64,000 nucleotides of DNA, taken from assembly GCF_013371495.1 (NCBI RefSeq), contig NZ_JABWTA010000001.1, positions 1,426,001 through 1,490,000 of the forward strand, given 5' to 3'. The notes beneath the pieces were generated by a model. That model saw only the letters and a list, made by a program, of their open reading frames with translations, was not told the origin of the DNA and made no database searches. This DNA is from Altererythrobacter lutimaris. Its GTDB lineage: Bacteria; Pseudomonadota; Alphaproteobacteria; Sphingomonadales; Sphingomonadaceae. The translations under genes and the position numbers were made by a program. This document shows positions 35,996-44,439 of the stretch, piece after piece. Each line of letters begins with the position of its first letter. The first letter of the stretch is position 1.

Positions 35996-37309
35996 ATGGC
36001 AGACCTGTTTCCTGAAGACCCACCGCAATCATCGCGTGATGAGACCCGCGAGGATGCACCGCTTGCGGACCGCTTACGACCGCGAGACCTCGATGAAGTC
36101 ATCGGACAGGAGCATTTGACAGGACCAGAAGGCCCAATCGGCCGCATGGTTGCTGCGGGCAGGCTCTCCAGCATCATCCTGTGGGGACCGCCTGGGACCG
36201 GCAAGACTTCGACCGCGCGGTTGCTGGCCGACGCGGTAGGCATGCGGTTTGTCGCCGTCAGCGCCGTATTCTCAGGCGTTGCCGACCTGAAGAAAGCATT
36301 TGCAGAAGCCGACCGGGCCGCCGAAGCCGGCCAGCGCACGCTCCTGTTCGTAGACGAAATTCACCGGTTCAACCGCGCGCAGCAGGATGGATTCTTACCG
36401 TTCGTCGAGCGCGGCACCGTCACGTTGGTCGGCGCGACGACCGAAAACCCCAGTTTCGAGCTCAACGCCGCTCTTTTGAGCCGCAGCCAGGTGTTGATCC
36501 TCAACCGGCTCGACAGCAAGGCCTTGGAAAGACTGCTCGCCCGTGCGGAGGAACTGGAAGGCCCGCTCCCCGTCACTGCTGATGCGCGCGACGCACTAAT
36601 CGCAAGCGCCGATGGAGATGGACGCTTCCTGCTCAATCAGGCTGAAACGCTTTACAACGCACAGATCACGGAACCGCTTGATCCAGCCGGGCTCGGCGCC
36701 TTTCTCCAGCGGCGCGTCGCTGTCTATGACAAGGATCGCGACGGGCATTATAATCTCATCAGCGCGCTGCATAAGAGCTTGCGCGGCAGCGACCCGCAGG
36801 CCTCGCTCTACTATCTCGCGCGCATGCTGGTCGCTGGCGAAGAGCCGCTTTACGTGCTGCGCCGCCTGGTCCGCTTTGCGAGCGAGGACATAGGCCTCGC
36901 CGATCCGCAAGCGCTCACGCAATGTCTCGCGGCAAAGGACGCGTTTGAATTCCTCGGTTCGCCTGAAGGCGAGCTCGCCATAGTCCAAGCCTGTCTTTAT
37001 TGCGCCACTGCGCCCAAATCGAACGCTGCCTATGCCGCACAGAAAGCCGCCTTTCGTGCCGCCAAGGAAACCGGCAGCCTGATGCCGCCGCAAAACATCC
37101 TCAATGCGCCAACCCAGCTGATGAAGGACGTGGGATACGGCAAGGGCTATGCCTATGACCACGACGCGGAAGAGGGCTTTTCTGGCGCGAATTACTGGCC
37201 GGAAGAAATGGAGCCGATCGAGCTCTACACGCCTGTCGAACGCGGCTTTGAACGCAAGGTCAAAGAGCGGATCGAATACTGGAACAAGCTTCGCAGAGAA
37301 CGCGGGTGA
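35996..37309 (+). CDS. rarA: Replication-associated recombination protein RarA (MgsA)
   Basis: This 437-residue AAA+ ATPase acts at stalled replication forks. LADRLRPRDLDEVIGQEHL is the conserved N-terminus. The Walker A WGPPGTGKTSTARLLA, Walker B LLFVDEIHRFNRAQQD, sensor 1 GATTENPSFELN and the C-terminal oligomerisation domain (YYLARMLVAGEEPLYVLRRLVRFASEDIGLADPQAL) are all seen. It overlaps the next gene by 4 nt. Confidence 0.94.
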   Translation: MADLFPEDPPQSSRDETREDAPLADRLRPRDLDEVIGQEHLTGPEGPIGRMVAAGRLSSIILWGPPGTGKTSTARLLADAVGMRFVAVSAVFSGVADLKKAFAEADRAAEAGQRTLLFVDEIHRFNRAQQDGFLPFVERGTVTLVGATTENPSFELNAALLSRSQVLILNRLDSKALERLLARAEELEGPLPVTADARDALIASADGDGRFLLNQAETLYNAQITEPLDPAGLGAFLQRRVAVYDKDRDGHYNLISALHKSLRGSDPQASLYYLARMLVAGEEPLYVLRRLVRFASEDIGLADPQALTQCLAAKDAFEFLGSPEGELAIVQACLYCATAPKSNAAYAAQKAAFRAAKETGSLMPPQNILNAPTQLMKDVGYGKGYAYDHDAEEGFSGANYWPEEMEPIELYTPVERGFERKVKERIEYWNKLRRERG

Positions 37310-38196
37310 ACCCCCAACGCTTCACGCATTTCCTCGCGATTGACTGGTCGGGCGCAAAAGGCGCGCGGCAGAAGGGTATCGCGCTTTCGCTAGCAGAAGC
37401 GACCGGCGGACCGCCGGTTCTCGTGGCCCCTCCCAAAGGCGGCTGGGCGCGCGAGGAAGTGCTCACGATACTGCGCGACGATATCCCTCGCGACACATTA
37501 GTCGGCATGGACCTTGGCATATCGCTCCCCTTTGCAGATTGCGGCGCGTTCTTCCACGGCTGGGAACAGAGCCCGCCGGATGCGAAGGCGCTCTGGTCTC
37601 TGATCGACCGGATTTGCGCCGACGACCCTCATCTGGAATGCGGCAGCTTCGTCTCTCACGCAGAAGCCTCGCGCTACTTCCGGCATTCCAAAGAGCATGT
37701 GGGTGACCGTTTCCATTTGCCTGATGCACAAACACGCGAAGGACGTTTTCGCGTGGCAGAGGCAGCTCAACGCGCGCAAGGTGTCCGGCCCGTCAGCAAC
37801 TTCAATCTTGTTGGGGCCGCGCAAGTCGGCAAGTCCAGCCTCACAGGCATGCGCATGCTCCATCGCCTGCGCGATCACGTCAGCGTCTGGCCGATTGATC
37901 CCTTGCCCGAGAAAGGCCCGGTCGTCGTCGAAATGTATACCAGCATCGCTGCGCGTGGAGGCGGCGTTGCCGGGACAAAAACCAAGCTTAGAAGCTATGA
38001 GGAATTGAACGCTGCGCTTGCCCAATTGGGTTCAGCGCCAGTTGAAGGCGAAGGCCCGATTGATGACCATTCTTCCGATGCGCTGGTCACCGCTGCATGG
38101 CTGCGCAAGATCGGACATGAGCCCACATATTGGGAGCCAGAAGGCCTTTCGGATCAAATTGCACGAACTGAGGGCTGGACATTTGGCGCAGTTTGA
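37306..38196 (+). CDS. DUF429-like RNase H-fold protein
   Basis: This is a 296-residue protein. The N-terminus FLAIDWSGAKGARQKGIALS, the central VGMDLGISLPFADCG and the C-terminal IDDHSSDALVTAAWLR show the three aspartate-containing strands expected for an RNase H-like fold of the DUF429 type. Whether it is a nuclease is unknown. A GTG start overlaps the rarA stop, so it is probably co-translated with rarA, which hints at DNA metabolism. Confidence 0.65.
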   Translation: MNPQRFTHFLAIDWSGAKGARQKGIALSLAEATGGPPVLVAPPKGGWAREEVLTILRDDIPRDTLVGMDLGISLPFADCGAFFHGWEQSPPDAKALWSLIDRICADDPHLECGSFVSHAEASRYFRHSKEHVGDRFHLPDAQTREGRFRVAEAAQRAQGVRPVSNFNLVGAAQVGKSSLTGMRMLHRLRDHVSVWPIDPLPEKGPVVVEMYTSIAARGGGVAGTKTKLRSYEELNAALAQLGSAPVEGEGPIDDHSSDALVTAAWLRKIGHEPTYWEPEGLSDQIARTEGWTFGAV

Positions 38197-38224
38197 GAGA
38201 AAGGGCCGCTCGCAAACATGGTGT

Positions 38225-38300
38225 GCCGGCTTAGCTCAGTTGGTAGAGCAGTTGATTTGTAATCATCAGGCCGCGGGTTCGACTCCTGCAGCCGGCACCA
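38225..38300 (+). tRNA. tRNA-Thr (anticodon UGU)
   Basis: This is a 76-nt cloverleaf with acceptor stem GCCGGCT/AGCCGGC, D-arm GCTC/GAGC, anticodon loop TTTGTAA (anticodon TGT in DNA), T-arm GCGGG/CCTGC with TTCGACT, and encoded CCA. The anticodon stem GTTGA/TCATC has one T-T mismatch at position 28-42. Confidence 0.95.
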
Positions 38301-38343
38301 TTATATTTCAGTTTTGGCCTCAATCGCGATGAGATGCGGCGGC

Positions 38344-38802
38344 TCAGCCCCGTCCGCGATATCCTGCAACGCCTTGATCAGGCACCCACAACCCCTCGGG
38401 CGCAGGACCGCTTTGCCAGAATACATCAATCGGAATGCCGCCGCGCGGATACCAATATCCGCCAATTCGCAGCCAATCGGGCTTCATCTCGGCATTGAGC
38501 CGCTGACCAATACCCACCGTCACATCCTCATGAAACCCGCTATGGTTACGAAAGCTTCCCAGAAAGAGCTTCAAACTCTTTGATTCCACGATGGTTTTTC
38601 CCGGAGCATAATCGATCACGATATGCGCGAAATCAGGCTGGCCTGTCACCGGGCAAAGCGAAGTAAATTCCGGCGAGACAAACCGCACCAGATAGGTCGT
38701 ATCGAGCCGCGGATTGGGCACGTAATCGAGCTGCGCTTCTTCGGGGGAAGCTGGAAGGGCGCTCATCTTGCCTAATTGTTGTGTTTCAAGTGTGTCGCTC
38801 AT
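38344..38802 (-). CDS. queF: NADPH-dependent 7-cyano-7-deazaguanine reductase
   Basis: This 152-residue enzyme of the unimodular type reduces preQ0 to preQ1 in queuosine synthesis. The catalytic cysteine is in [19 protein letters not shown], and the QueF substrate motif [21 protein letters not shown] is complete. The ATG giving [10 protein letters not shown] was chosen; the longer frame adds a non-conserved Arg-rich stretch. It is convergent with tRNA-Thr and divergent from the Pro-rich protein gene. Confidence 0.95.
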   Translation of the reverse strand: MSDTLETQQLGKMSALPASPEEAQLDYVPNPRLDTTYLVRFVSPEFTSLCPVTGQPDFAHIVIDYAPGKTIVESKSLKLFLGSFRNHSGFHEDVTVGIGQRLNAEMKPDWLRIGGYWYPRGGIPIDVFWQSGPAPEGLWVPDQGVAGYRGRG

Positions 38803-38948
38803 GCCGCGCTGTTGCCGCGAAGCGCAGCGCAATGCAAGTGCATGGTAGACTGGCGCGCGCAAACCCCTATTCAACGCGCTGACTCTAGCGCTGCGCTTCG
38901 TCCTGCGCTTGTTCAGAAATCAAAGCTATAGTGTCGCTCGAACGAACC

Positions 38949-40073
38949 ATGCGTATCATCGCCCGTCTTTTGCCCTTGTCTATCTTGGCAGTGTTCTGCG
39001 CAAGCGCGTCTGCGCAGCAGAGCCCACAGGATTTCACTCTGCCTGAACCGACGCCGACAAGCACGCCGCGCCCCCAAGGTCCGGTGGATGACACAGGCGT
39101 AGTGCCGGTCGGTCCGCGCGTCATTCCCACTGACCGTCCGACGCCGCAACCGTCTGAGACGCCTGCTAGCGCGCCCGGCACCGAGACGACGCCCGCTCCT
39201 GTCAACACACCGCCTGCGCGGCCTGTTGTTCTCCCGGCCTCACCTGTCCCCTCGCCGGCTGCGACTCCGACCACCACAAGGCCGCAACCTTCGCCGGTCG
39301 AGACTGTGCCAGCGCCTCTCCCCGCCGCGCCGCCGACGGATGGGGTCGTGGGAGGAGATTCGACCGGAAGTCCGGCTGGTTTGCCAGCGCTTCCAACGCA
39401 GGATGACAGCGTCACTTCTGCGCCGACCGCATCGAGCGAAGCAACGGCGAGTGATATGCCGTGGCTTTACATTTTCGGCGGCTTGATCGGCTTGCTTGCA
39501 CTTGCTGGAGGGTTTCTCTTCTGGAAGCGTCGCCGCGAAAACGCCCCTCCCCCCGTCATCAAGCGCCCCGTCGTCGATGCAGCGCTCGATCAAGTCGGCA
39601 TGTCCGCTGTTCCGCCCCGCTACGAGATCGGATTTGAAGTCGAAGGGCTTAATCGCAGCGTCATGGCAGTGATGGTCTCAGGCCGCATTGTCGTCAAAAA
39701 TCGCGGCGAACGTGCGATCCGCGATGTTCAACTGTTCGCAGAGTTTACGAGCGCTCACCATCCCAGCGCGAAGACTGAGGGCAACCTTGCAGAAGTGGCG
39801 ACGGTTCCCCGCGTCGGGCCGCACCAGACCCATCGCGAACGTGTCAATCTCCGCTTGCCAATTGATCAGATCTCCGCGCTGAACCGCGCCGGCGTGCCCG
39901 TTTTCGTGCCGTTGCTGCGAGTGAGATCCGCAATTGATGGCACTGAGCCCAAGCGGCTCGATTTCGTGCTCGGCAATCTGACAGCGGAGACCGGGCAGAA
40001 GCTTCAGCCGCTCCGGCTTGATGGCCCTCCCGGGGCCTATGACAATCTGCGCGGTCATCCGCTGACCACTTGA
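38949..40073 (+). CDS. Pro/Thr-rich single-span membrane protein
   Basis: This is a 374-residue protein. A signal-like N-terminal segment (RLLPLSILAVFCASASAQ) is followed by about 140 residues dominated by Pro, Thr, Ser and Ala. A membrane helix near residues 170-190 (WLYIFGGLIGLLALAGGFLFW) is followed by a KRRRE stop-transfer anchor, and then a folded C-terminal domain of ~180 residues on the cytoplasmic side. No family is recognised. The Pro-rich part probably spans the periplasm or cell wall. I prefer the ATG at 38949 to a GTG 18 nt upstream because it directly precedes the hydrophobic segment. Confidence 0.7.
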   Translation: MRIIARLLPLSILAVFCASASAQQSPQDFTLPEPTPTSTPRPQGPVDDTGVVPVGPRVIPTDRPTPQPSETPASAPGTETTPAPVNTPPARPVVLPASPVPSPAATPTTTRPQPSPVETVPAPLPAAPPTDGVVGGDSTGSPAGLPALPTQDDSVTSAPTASSEATASDMPWLYIFGGLIGLLALAGGFLFWKRRRENAPPPVIKRPVVDAALDQVGMSAVPPRYEIGFEVEGLNRSVMAVMVSGRIVVKNRGERAIRDVQLFAEFTSAHHPSAKTEGNLAEVATVPRVGPHQTHRERVNLRLPIDQISALNRAGVPVFVPLLRVRSAIDGTEPKRLDFVLGNLTAETGQKLQPLRLDGPPGAYDNLRGHPLTT

Positions 40074-40109
40074 ACCGCCGCGCGAAAAGCAGCCCCTCGA
40101 CGGATTGGC

Positions 40110-40979
40110 ATGAGCGGGCTAGTCCAACATGCCATGGATAGTCTTGTAACGACCGAATGGCTGGCGGAGGCCTTGAGCGAGAGTGATCTCGTCGTACTTG
40201 ATGCGAGCATGCATTTGCCTGCCGCGGGGCGTGATGCACGCGCAGAGTTTCTCGACGGGCACATTCCCGGTGCGCGATTTTTTGAGCTGGCGAGTTTGAA
40301 GGATGAGACTTCGGACGTGCCCTCTGCCTTGCCGCGCCCGGACCAATTGGCTGAGCGGCTCGCTAGCCTGGGTGTCTCGCCAGACCATCGCATTGTCTTC
40401 TACGATGACAGCGATGTGAAGACCGCCGCGCGCGCTTGGTATCTTTGTCGTGCGCATGGCTTGGAGAACGTAGCCGTGCTCGATGGCGGGCTTGCCAAAT
40501 GGAAGGCAGAAGACCGCGCGTTGGAAAGTGGCGAGCTGGAGATCGCGCCGATCGAAACGTTCGAGCTGCCTTCCCCTGCGCGCATTCGCTTGAAGGCCGA
40601 CATGCTGGCGAACATCGATAGCGGTGCTGCGCAAGTCTTGGACGCGCGTGACGTAGGGCGCTTTTCCGGAGCGATCGAGGACACCGTCCATAATCTGCCG
40701 TCGGGGCATATTCCCGGTTCGTGCAATCTGCCTTTCCCGATGCTCTATGCTGACGATGGCACGCTCAAGCAGCCGGACAAACTACGGCGGGTAATCGAAG
40801 CGACTGGGCTCGACCTCAATCAGCCCGTCATCACCAGCTGCGGGAGCGGCGTCACTGCGTGCATATTGCTGCTCGCGCTGGAGCAAGTCGGCCACGGCGA
40901 TGTCGCGCTCTATGATGGCAGCTGGCTCGACTGGGCGAGTGATCCCGACACTCCCAAAGCACAGGACGGCGCACACTGA
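40110..40979 (+). CDS. sseA: 3-mercaptopyruvate sulfurtransferase
   Basis: This 289-residue protein has two rhodanese domains. The N-terminal inactive copy contains VVLDASMHLP and GHIPGARFFELASL. The C-terminal active copy has VLDARDVGRFSG and GHIPGSCNLPF, with the catalytic cysteine in the loop CGSGVTA; the CG-S-G-V loop is the mercaptopyruvate type. It transfers sulfur from 3-mercaptopyruvate to thiophilic acceptors. It lies 1 nt before metC, making a sulfur-amino-acid pair. Confidence 0.9.
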   Translation: MSGLVQHAMDSLVTTEWLAEALSESDLVVLDASMHLPAAGRDARAEFLDGHIPGARFFELASLKDETSDVPSALPRPDQLAERLASLGVSPDHRIVFYDDSDVKTAARAWYLCRAHGLENVAVLDGGLAKWKAEDRALESGELEIAPIETFELPSPARIRLKADMLANIDSGAAQVLDARDVGRFSGAIEDTVHNLPSGHIPGSCNLPFPMLYADDGTLKQPDKLRRVIEATGLDLNQPVITSCGSGVTACILLLALEQVGHGDVALYDGSWLDWASDPDTPKAQDGAH

Positions 40980-40980
40980 C

Positions 40981-42189
40981 ATGGCAGGCCGCAAGGACCA
41001 GCATGGCGATAGCACGCGCGCGGTGGCAGCCGGGCGGAGCAAGGAATGGACAGGTCCGGTGGTCAATCCGCCGATCTGGCGCGCCAGCACACATATTTAC
41101 GAAAGCGAAGCGGACCGGAAAGCTGCCCTTTCGAACAACAAAGATGGGCAATTCTATTACGGGAGGCGCGGCGCGCCGACCCAGTGGGCGCTCGCACAGG
41201 CTTTGACGGAACTTGAGCCAGGCGCAGCAGGCACAGTGCTCTACCCTAGCGGCGTTGCTGCGATTGCCGGCGCATTGCTCGCAGTGCTTTCACCGGGCGA
41301 TGTTCTGCTGCTGAGCGACAATTCCTACGAGCCTTCGCGCAGCATGGGCATGGGCTTGTTGAAGCGGATGGGCGTGGAAACCCGCTTCTTCGACCCGCTC
41401 GATCTGGATGCCTACCGGAACCTATTCTGCGAGCGGACCAAATGCGTCTGGCTCGAAGTGCCCGGCAGTCTCACCATGGAAATGTGCGATGTGCCGGAGC
41501 TCGCCCGCATCGCCCGCGAAAAGGGTGCGATCTGCCTGATCGACAATACTTGGGCAACCTCGCTCGGCTTTCCGGCGCTTCAGCACGGCTGCGATATCTC
41601 CGTTACAAGCCTTACCAAGCATATCAGCGGGCACTCGGACCTAATGATGGGCGCTGCGAGCGCAGGCGAGAAACTCTACCGCAAGCTGCGGATTACCAGC
41701 CAGCAATTGGGCCAGGTCGTCTCGCCCGATGATTGTGCTTTGGCCTTGCGCGGCCTGAGGACAATGCCTTTGCGGCTGGAGCGCACGATGCAGAGCGCCT
41801 TGCAAATCGCCGACTGGCTCGCCACCCGCGAGGACGTTGCGCATGTGCTCTGCCCAATGCGCGATGGCGACGCTGGATACGAGCTTTGGCAACGCGATTT
41901 CTCCGGCGGCTGCGGCCTCTTCAGCTTCGTCCTCAAGGCTCAGGATGAAGCGGCAAGAGCGCGGCTCGTCGACAATCTCGAATTGTTCGGGATTGGTTAT
42001 AGCTGGGGAGGCTTCGAAAGCTTAGCGCTGCCGTTTGACGTGTCTCGCATCCGCGACGCAATGGCTTGGCCCAAACCGGGCTGGAACAGCGAGGACCGCC
42101 TGGGCGTTCGTTTATCAATCGGTCTTGAAGACCCTGCGGACCTGATCGCCGATCTCGACCGCGGCTTTGCAGCAATGAGAAACCCATAA
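40981..42189 (+). CDS. metC: Cystathionine beta-lyase
   Basis: This 402-residue PLP enzyme of the Cys/Met metabolism family cleaves cystathionine to homocysteine, pyruvate and ammonia. The PLP lysine is in SVTSLTKHISGHSDLMMGA, and the N-terminal YYGRRGAPTQWALAQAL is typical of the beta-lyase branch. The C-terminal GYSWGGFESLALPFD is a branch-specific active-site region. Start at the ATG 1 nt after the sseA stop. Confidence 0.9.
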   Translation: MAGRKDQHGDSTRAVAAGRSKEWTGPVVNPPIWRASTHIYESEADRKAALSNNKDGQFYYGRRGAPTQWALAQALTELEPGAAGTVLYPSGVAAIAGALLAVLSPGDVLLLSDNSYEPSRSMGMGLLKRMGVETRFFDPLDLDAYRNLFCERTKCVWLEVPGSLTMEMCDVPELARIAREKGAICLIDNTWATSLGFPALQHGCDISVTSLTKHISGHSDLMMGAASAGEKLYRKLRITSQQLGQVVSPDDCALALRGLRTMPLRLERTMQSALQIADWLATREDVAHVLCPMRDGDAGYELWQRDFSGGCGLFSFVLKAQDEAARARLVDNLELFGIGYSWGGFESLALPFDVSRIRDAMAWPKPGWNSEDRLGVRLSIGLEDPADLIADLDRGFAAMRNP

Positions 42190-42193
42190 GAGT

Positions 42194-43297
42194 ATGACAA
42201 CGCCTGTCACCCCTGAAGCCAGCCCAGCTGAGAGCGAAACTGCGCTCGATGCTGAACCGCAAGCGCCAGCAGAGACGGAAACCGCGCCCGTTCCAGAGCC
42301 AACGCCCGAGCCCACTCCAACAGAAGCTGTTCAAGCTGCGGAAGGTCTGAAGGAGGCTGTTGCATCCAAAAGCGAAACTGCCGGAAGCCTCATCGAGACG
42401 CTAGACAGCTGGGCAATCGTCATCGGTGGGAGCCGCATTTCCGTGTGGGATGGCTTGGTCGCAATCAGCGTCTTGCTCCTCGTTATCGTCGGCGCATGGC
42501 TCATCACCAAGGTTATCGGCGCAGGAATCAAACGTGCGACGAAACTCGACGGTACGCAGCAATTGTTGGTCTCGAAGATTTCGACAATCATCGTCTGGGC
42601 GATCGCTTTCCTTATAGGGATCGACATTCTCGGCATTGACTTGACCGCCCTTGCAGTATTCTCCGGCGCTTTCGGCCTTGCCATCGGTTTTGGCCTCCAA
42701 AAGACCTTCGGCAACTTGATCTCGGGCATCCTTTTGCTGCTCGACAAGTCGATCAAGCCGGGCGACGTCATCTCGGTGACAGACCAGGCCGGCAATGAAA
42801 GCGTCGGTCAGATCCGCAAAATCGGTATCCGCGCGATTTCCGTCATCACACGCGACCGCACCGAGCACTTGATCCCAAACGAAAACCTGATGATCAATCA
42901 AGTGGTCAATTGGTCCTATTCCTCGCGAGATGTGCGCGTCAAAGCACCGGTCGGCGTCTCCTATGGCAGCGATCTGAAGCTGGTCGAGAAGCTGCTCTAT
43001 GAAGCGGCGGGTGAGTGTCCGCGTGTGCTCAAAACCCCTCCCCCGCGCGTCAATTTGATGGGCTTTGGCGACAGCTCGGTCGATTTCGACCTGCGCTTCT
43101 GGATTGACGACCCTGAAGAAGGCCTCGCGAACATCCGCTCGGACGTTTATATGCGTATCTGGGAGCTGTTTCAGCAGAACGACATCGAGATCCCGTTCCC
43201 GCAGCGCGATCTCAATTTACGCGGAAATCCTCAGATTGACCGGCTGATCGAAGCGCTGTCCGGCTCACCAGAGAACAGCGGCAAATCAAACAGCTAA
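42194..43297 (+). CDS. MscS-family mechanosensitive channel
   Basis: This 367-residue inner-membrane protein probably relieves turgor. The first ~70 residues are Pro/Glu/Ala-rich and disordered. Three membrane helices follow (about residues 83-105, 130-150 and 155-178). The pore helix FGLAIGFGLQKTFGNLISGILLLLDKSIKPGDVI is the MscS signature, and the C-terminal beta and alpha/beta domain follows. It begins 4 nt after metC. Confidence 0.9.
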   Translation: MTTPVTPEASPAESETALDAEPQAPAETETAPVPEPTPEPTPTEAVQAAEGLKEAVASKSETAGSLIETLDSWAIVIGGSRISVWDGLVAISVLLLVIVGAWLITKVIGAGIKRATKLDGTQQLLVSKISTIIVWAIAFLIGIDILGIDLTALAVFSGAFGLAIGFGLQKTFGNLISGILLLLDKSIKPGDVISVTDQAGNESVGQIRKIGIRAISVITRDRTEHLIPNENLMINQVVNWSYSSRDVRVKAPVGVSYGSDLKLVEKLLYEAAGECPRVLKTPPPRVNLMGFGDSSVDFDLRFWIDDPEEGLANIRSDVYMRIWELFQQNDIEIPFPQRDLNLRGNPQIDRLIEALSGSPENSGKSNS

Positions 43298-43387
43298 AGC
43301 GGTTACAGAAAAGCGCAAAAGCTTTCCTACGCGCCCGCAAAAGCATTCTGCCTTTAGGTTTTGTCGGGGCAGGCGCATCTGCCTCGC

Positions 43388-44146
43388 ATGACAACACCCG
43401 GCACCATATACCTAGTTGGCTCCGGTCCCGGCGAAGCGGACCTGCTCACGCTGCGCGCAGCTCGCCTGATCGAGAGCGCAGAAATCATCGTTCATGACGG
43501 TCTGGTCGATGCGTCCATCCTTGCATTGGCGCGGCCCGACGCCGAGCTGATTTCAGTCGCGAAAAAGCGAGACCGGCACACGCTCCCGCAAGACCAGATA
43601 AATCAATTGCTGATCCGCGAAGCTCTAAAAGGTCGCGATGTCGTGAGGCTAAAAGGCGGCGACCCGCTGATCTTCGGGCGCGGCGGTGAAGAGGCAGAGG
43701 ATGCACGCGCAGCAGGTATTTCCGTTGAATTCGTGCCTGGCGTCTCTGCTGCCAATGGCGCGGCGGCAGCGGCCCAGATCGCGCTGACGCATCGCGATGC
43801 GTCCAGCATCGTCAGCTTTGTTGCAGGTCAATGCAAAGGATTGTCCGATCAGAATTGGTCAGGGCTAGCGGGCAAGGGACGCACGCTGGTGATCTATATG
43901 GGCGTGAAGACCGCGCCGCAGATCGCTGAAAAGCTGATGGCAGACGGGCTAGCCCCTGACGTGCCAGTGGCGGTGATAGAGAACGCTGCGAGGCCCAGCA
44001 TGCGCGTGTTGCGAGGTTTGCTTGCAGGGCTGCCAGACCTTGTAACAGCTCAGAAAGTGAAGAGCCCTGCTCTTATCATTATCGGCGATGTGACTGCGCG
44101 CGATGACGTGTCACTCGGCCAGCTGGCAGTGGAGGCCGCGCAATGA
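43388..44146 (+). CDS. cobA: Uroporphyrinogen-III C-methyltransferase
   Basis: This 252-residue SAM-dependent enzyme makes precorrin-2 from uroporphyrinogen III. The family motifs IYLVGSGPGEADLLTLRA, VRLKGGDPLIFGRGGEEAE and EFVPGVSAANGAAAAAQI are complete. It starts the cobA-DUF2849-cysI-DUF934-cysH operon, so the precorrin-2 is probably meant for siroheme. It overlaps the DUF2849 gene by 4 nt (ATGA). Confidence 0.95.
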   Translation: MTTPGTIYLVGSGPGEADLLTLRAARLIESAEIIVHDGLVDASILALARPDAELISVAKKRDRHTLPQDQINQLLIREALKGRDVVRLKGGDPLIFGRGGEEAEDARAAGISVEFVPGVSAANGAAAAAQIALTHRDASSIVSFVAGQCKGLSDQNWSGLAGKGRTLVIYMGVKTAPQIAEKLMADGLAPDVPVAVIENAARPSMRVLRGLLAGLPDLVTAQKVKSPALIIIGDVTARDDVSLGQLAVEAAQ

Positions 44147-44439
44147 AGATTCTAACTGGAAATGATCTCAAGTCAGGAGCCGTTGTGTGGTGGACCGGAG
44201 AGAGCTGGTCGATCCATGTCAACGAAGCGGTTGATGTTGGTGATCAGGCCGAAGAGATCATCGCTCGCGAAGAATCCGCGCGCCGAGTCAATGTCCCTTA
44301 CGCGATCGATGCCGAGCAGACCGCAGACGGCGTGCGGCCCGCTCACATCAAGGACCGCGTCCGTGCGCTTGGTCCGACCGTGCGGCCTGACCTCACATTG
44401 AAACCGAAAGACCCAGAAGCTCTGGATTGGGTGATCTGA
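44143..44439 (+). CDS. DUF2849 protein of the sulfite reductase operon
   Basis: This is a 98-residue soluble protein (MKILTGNDLKSGAVVWWTG start, ARRVNVPYAIDAE centre) of the DUF2849 type, which is regularly found between the methyltransferase and sulfite reductase genes of alphaproteobacteria. It has no cysteine pair or nucleotide motif. Its function is unproven; the constant neighbourhood suggests an accessory role in sulfite reduction. It overlaps cobA by 4 nt and cysI by 1 nt. Confidence 0.85.
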   Translation: MKILTGNDLKSGAVVWWTGESWSIHVNEAVDVGDQAEEIIAREESARRVNVPYAIDAEQTADGVRPAHIKDRVRALGPTVRPDLTLKPKDPEALDWVI

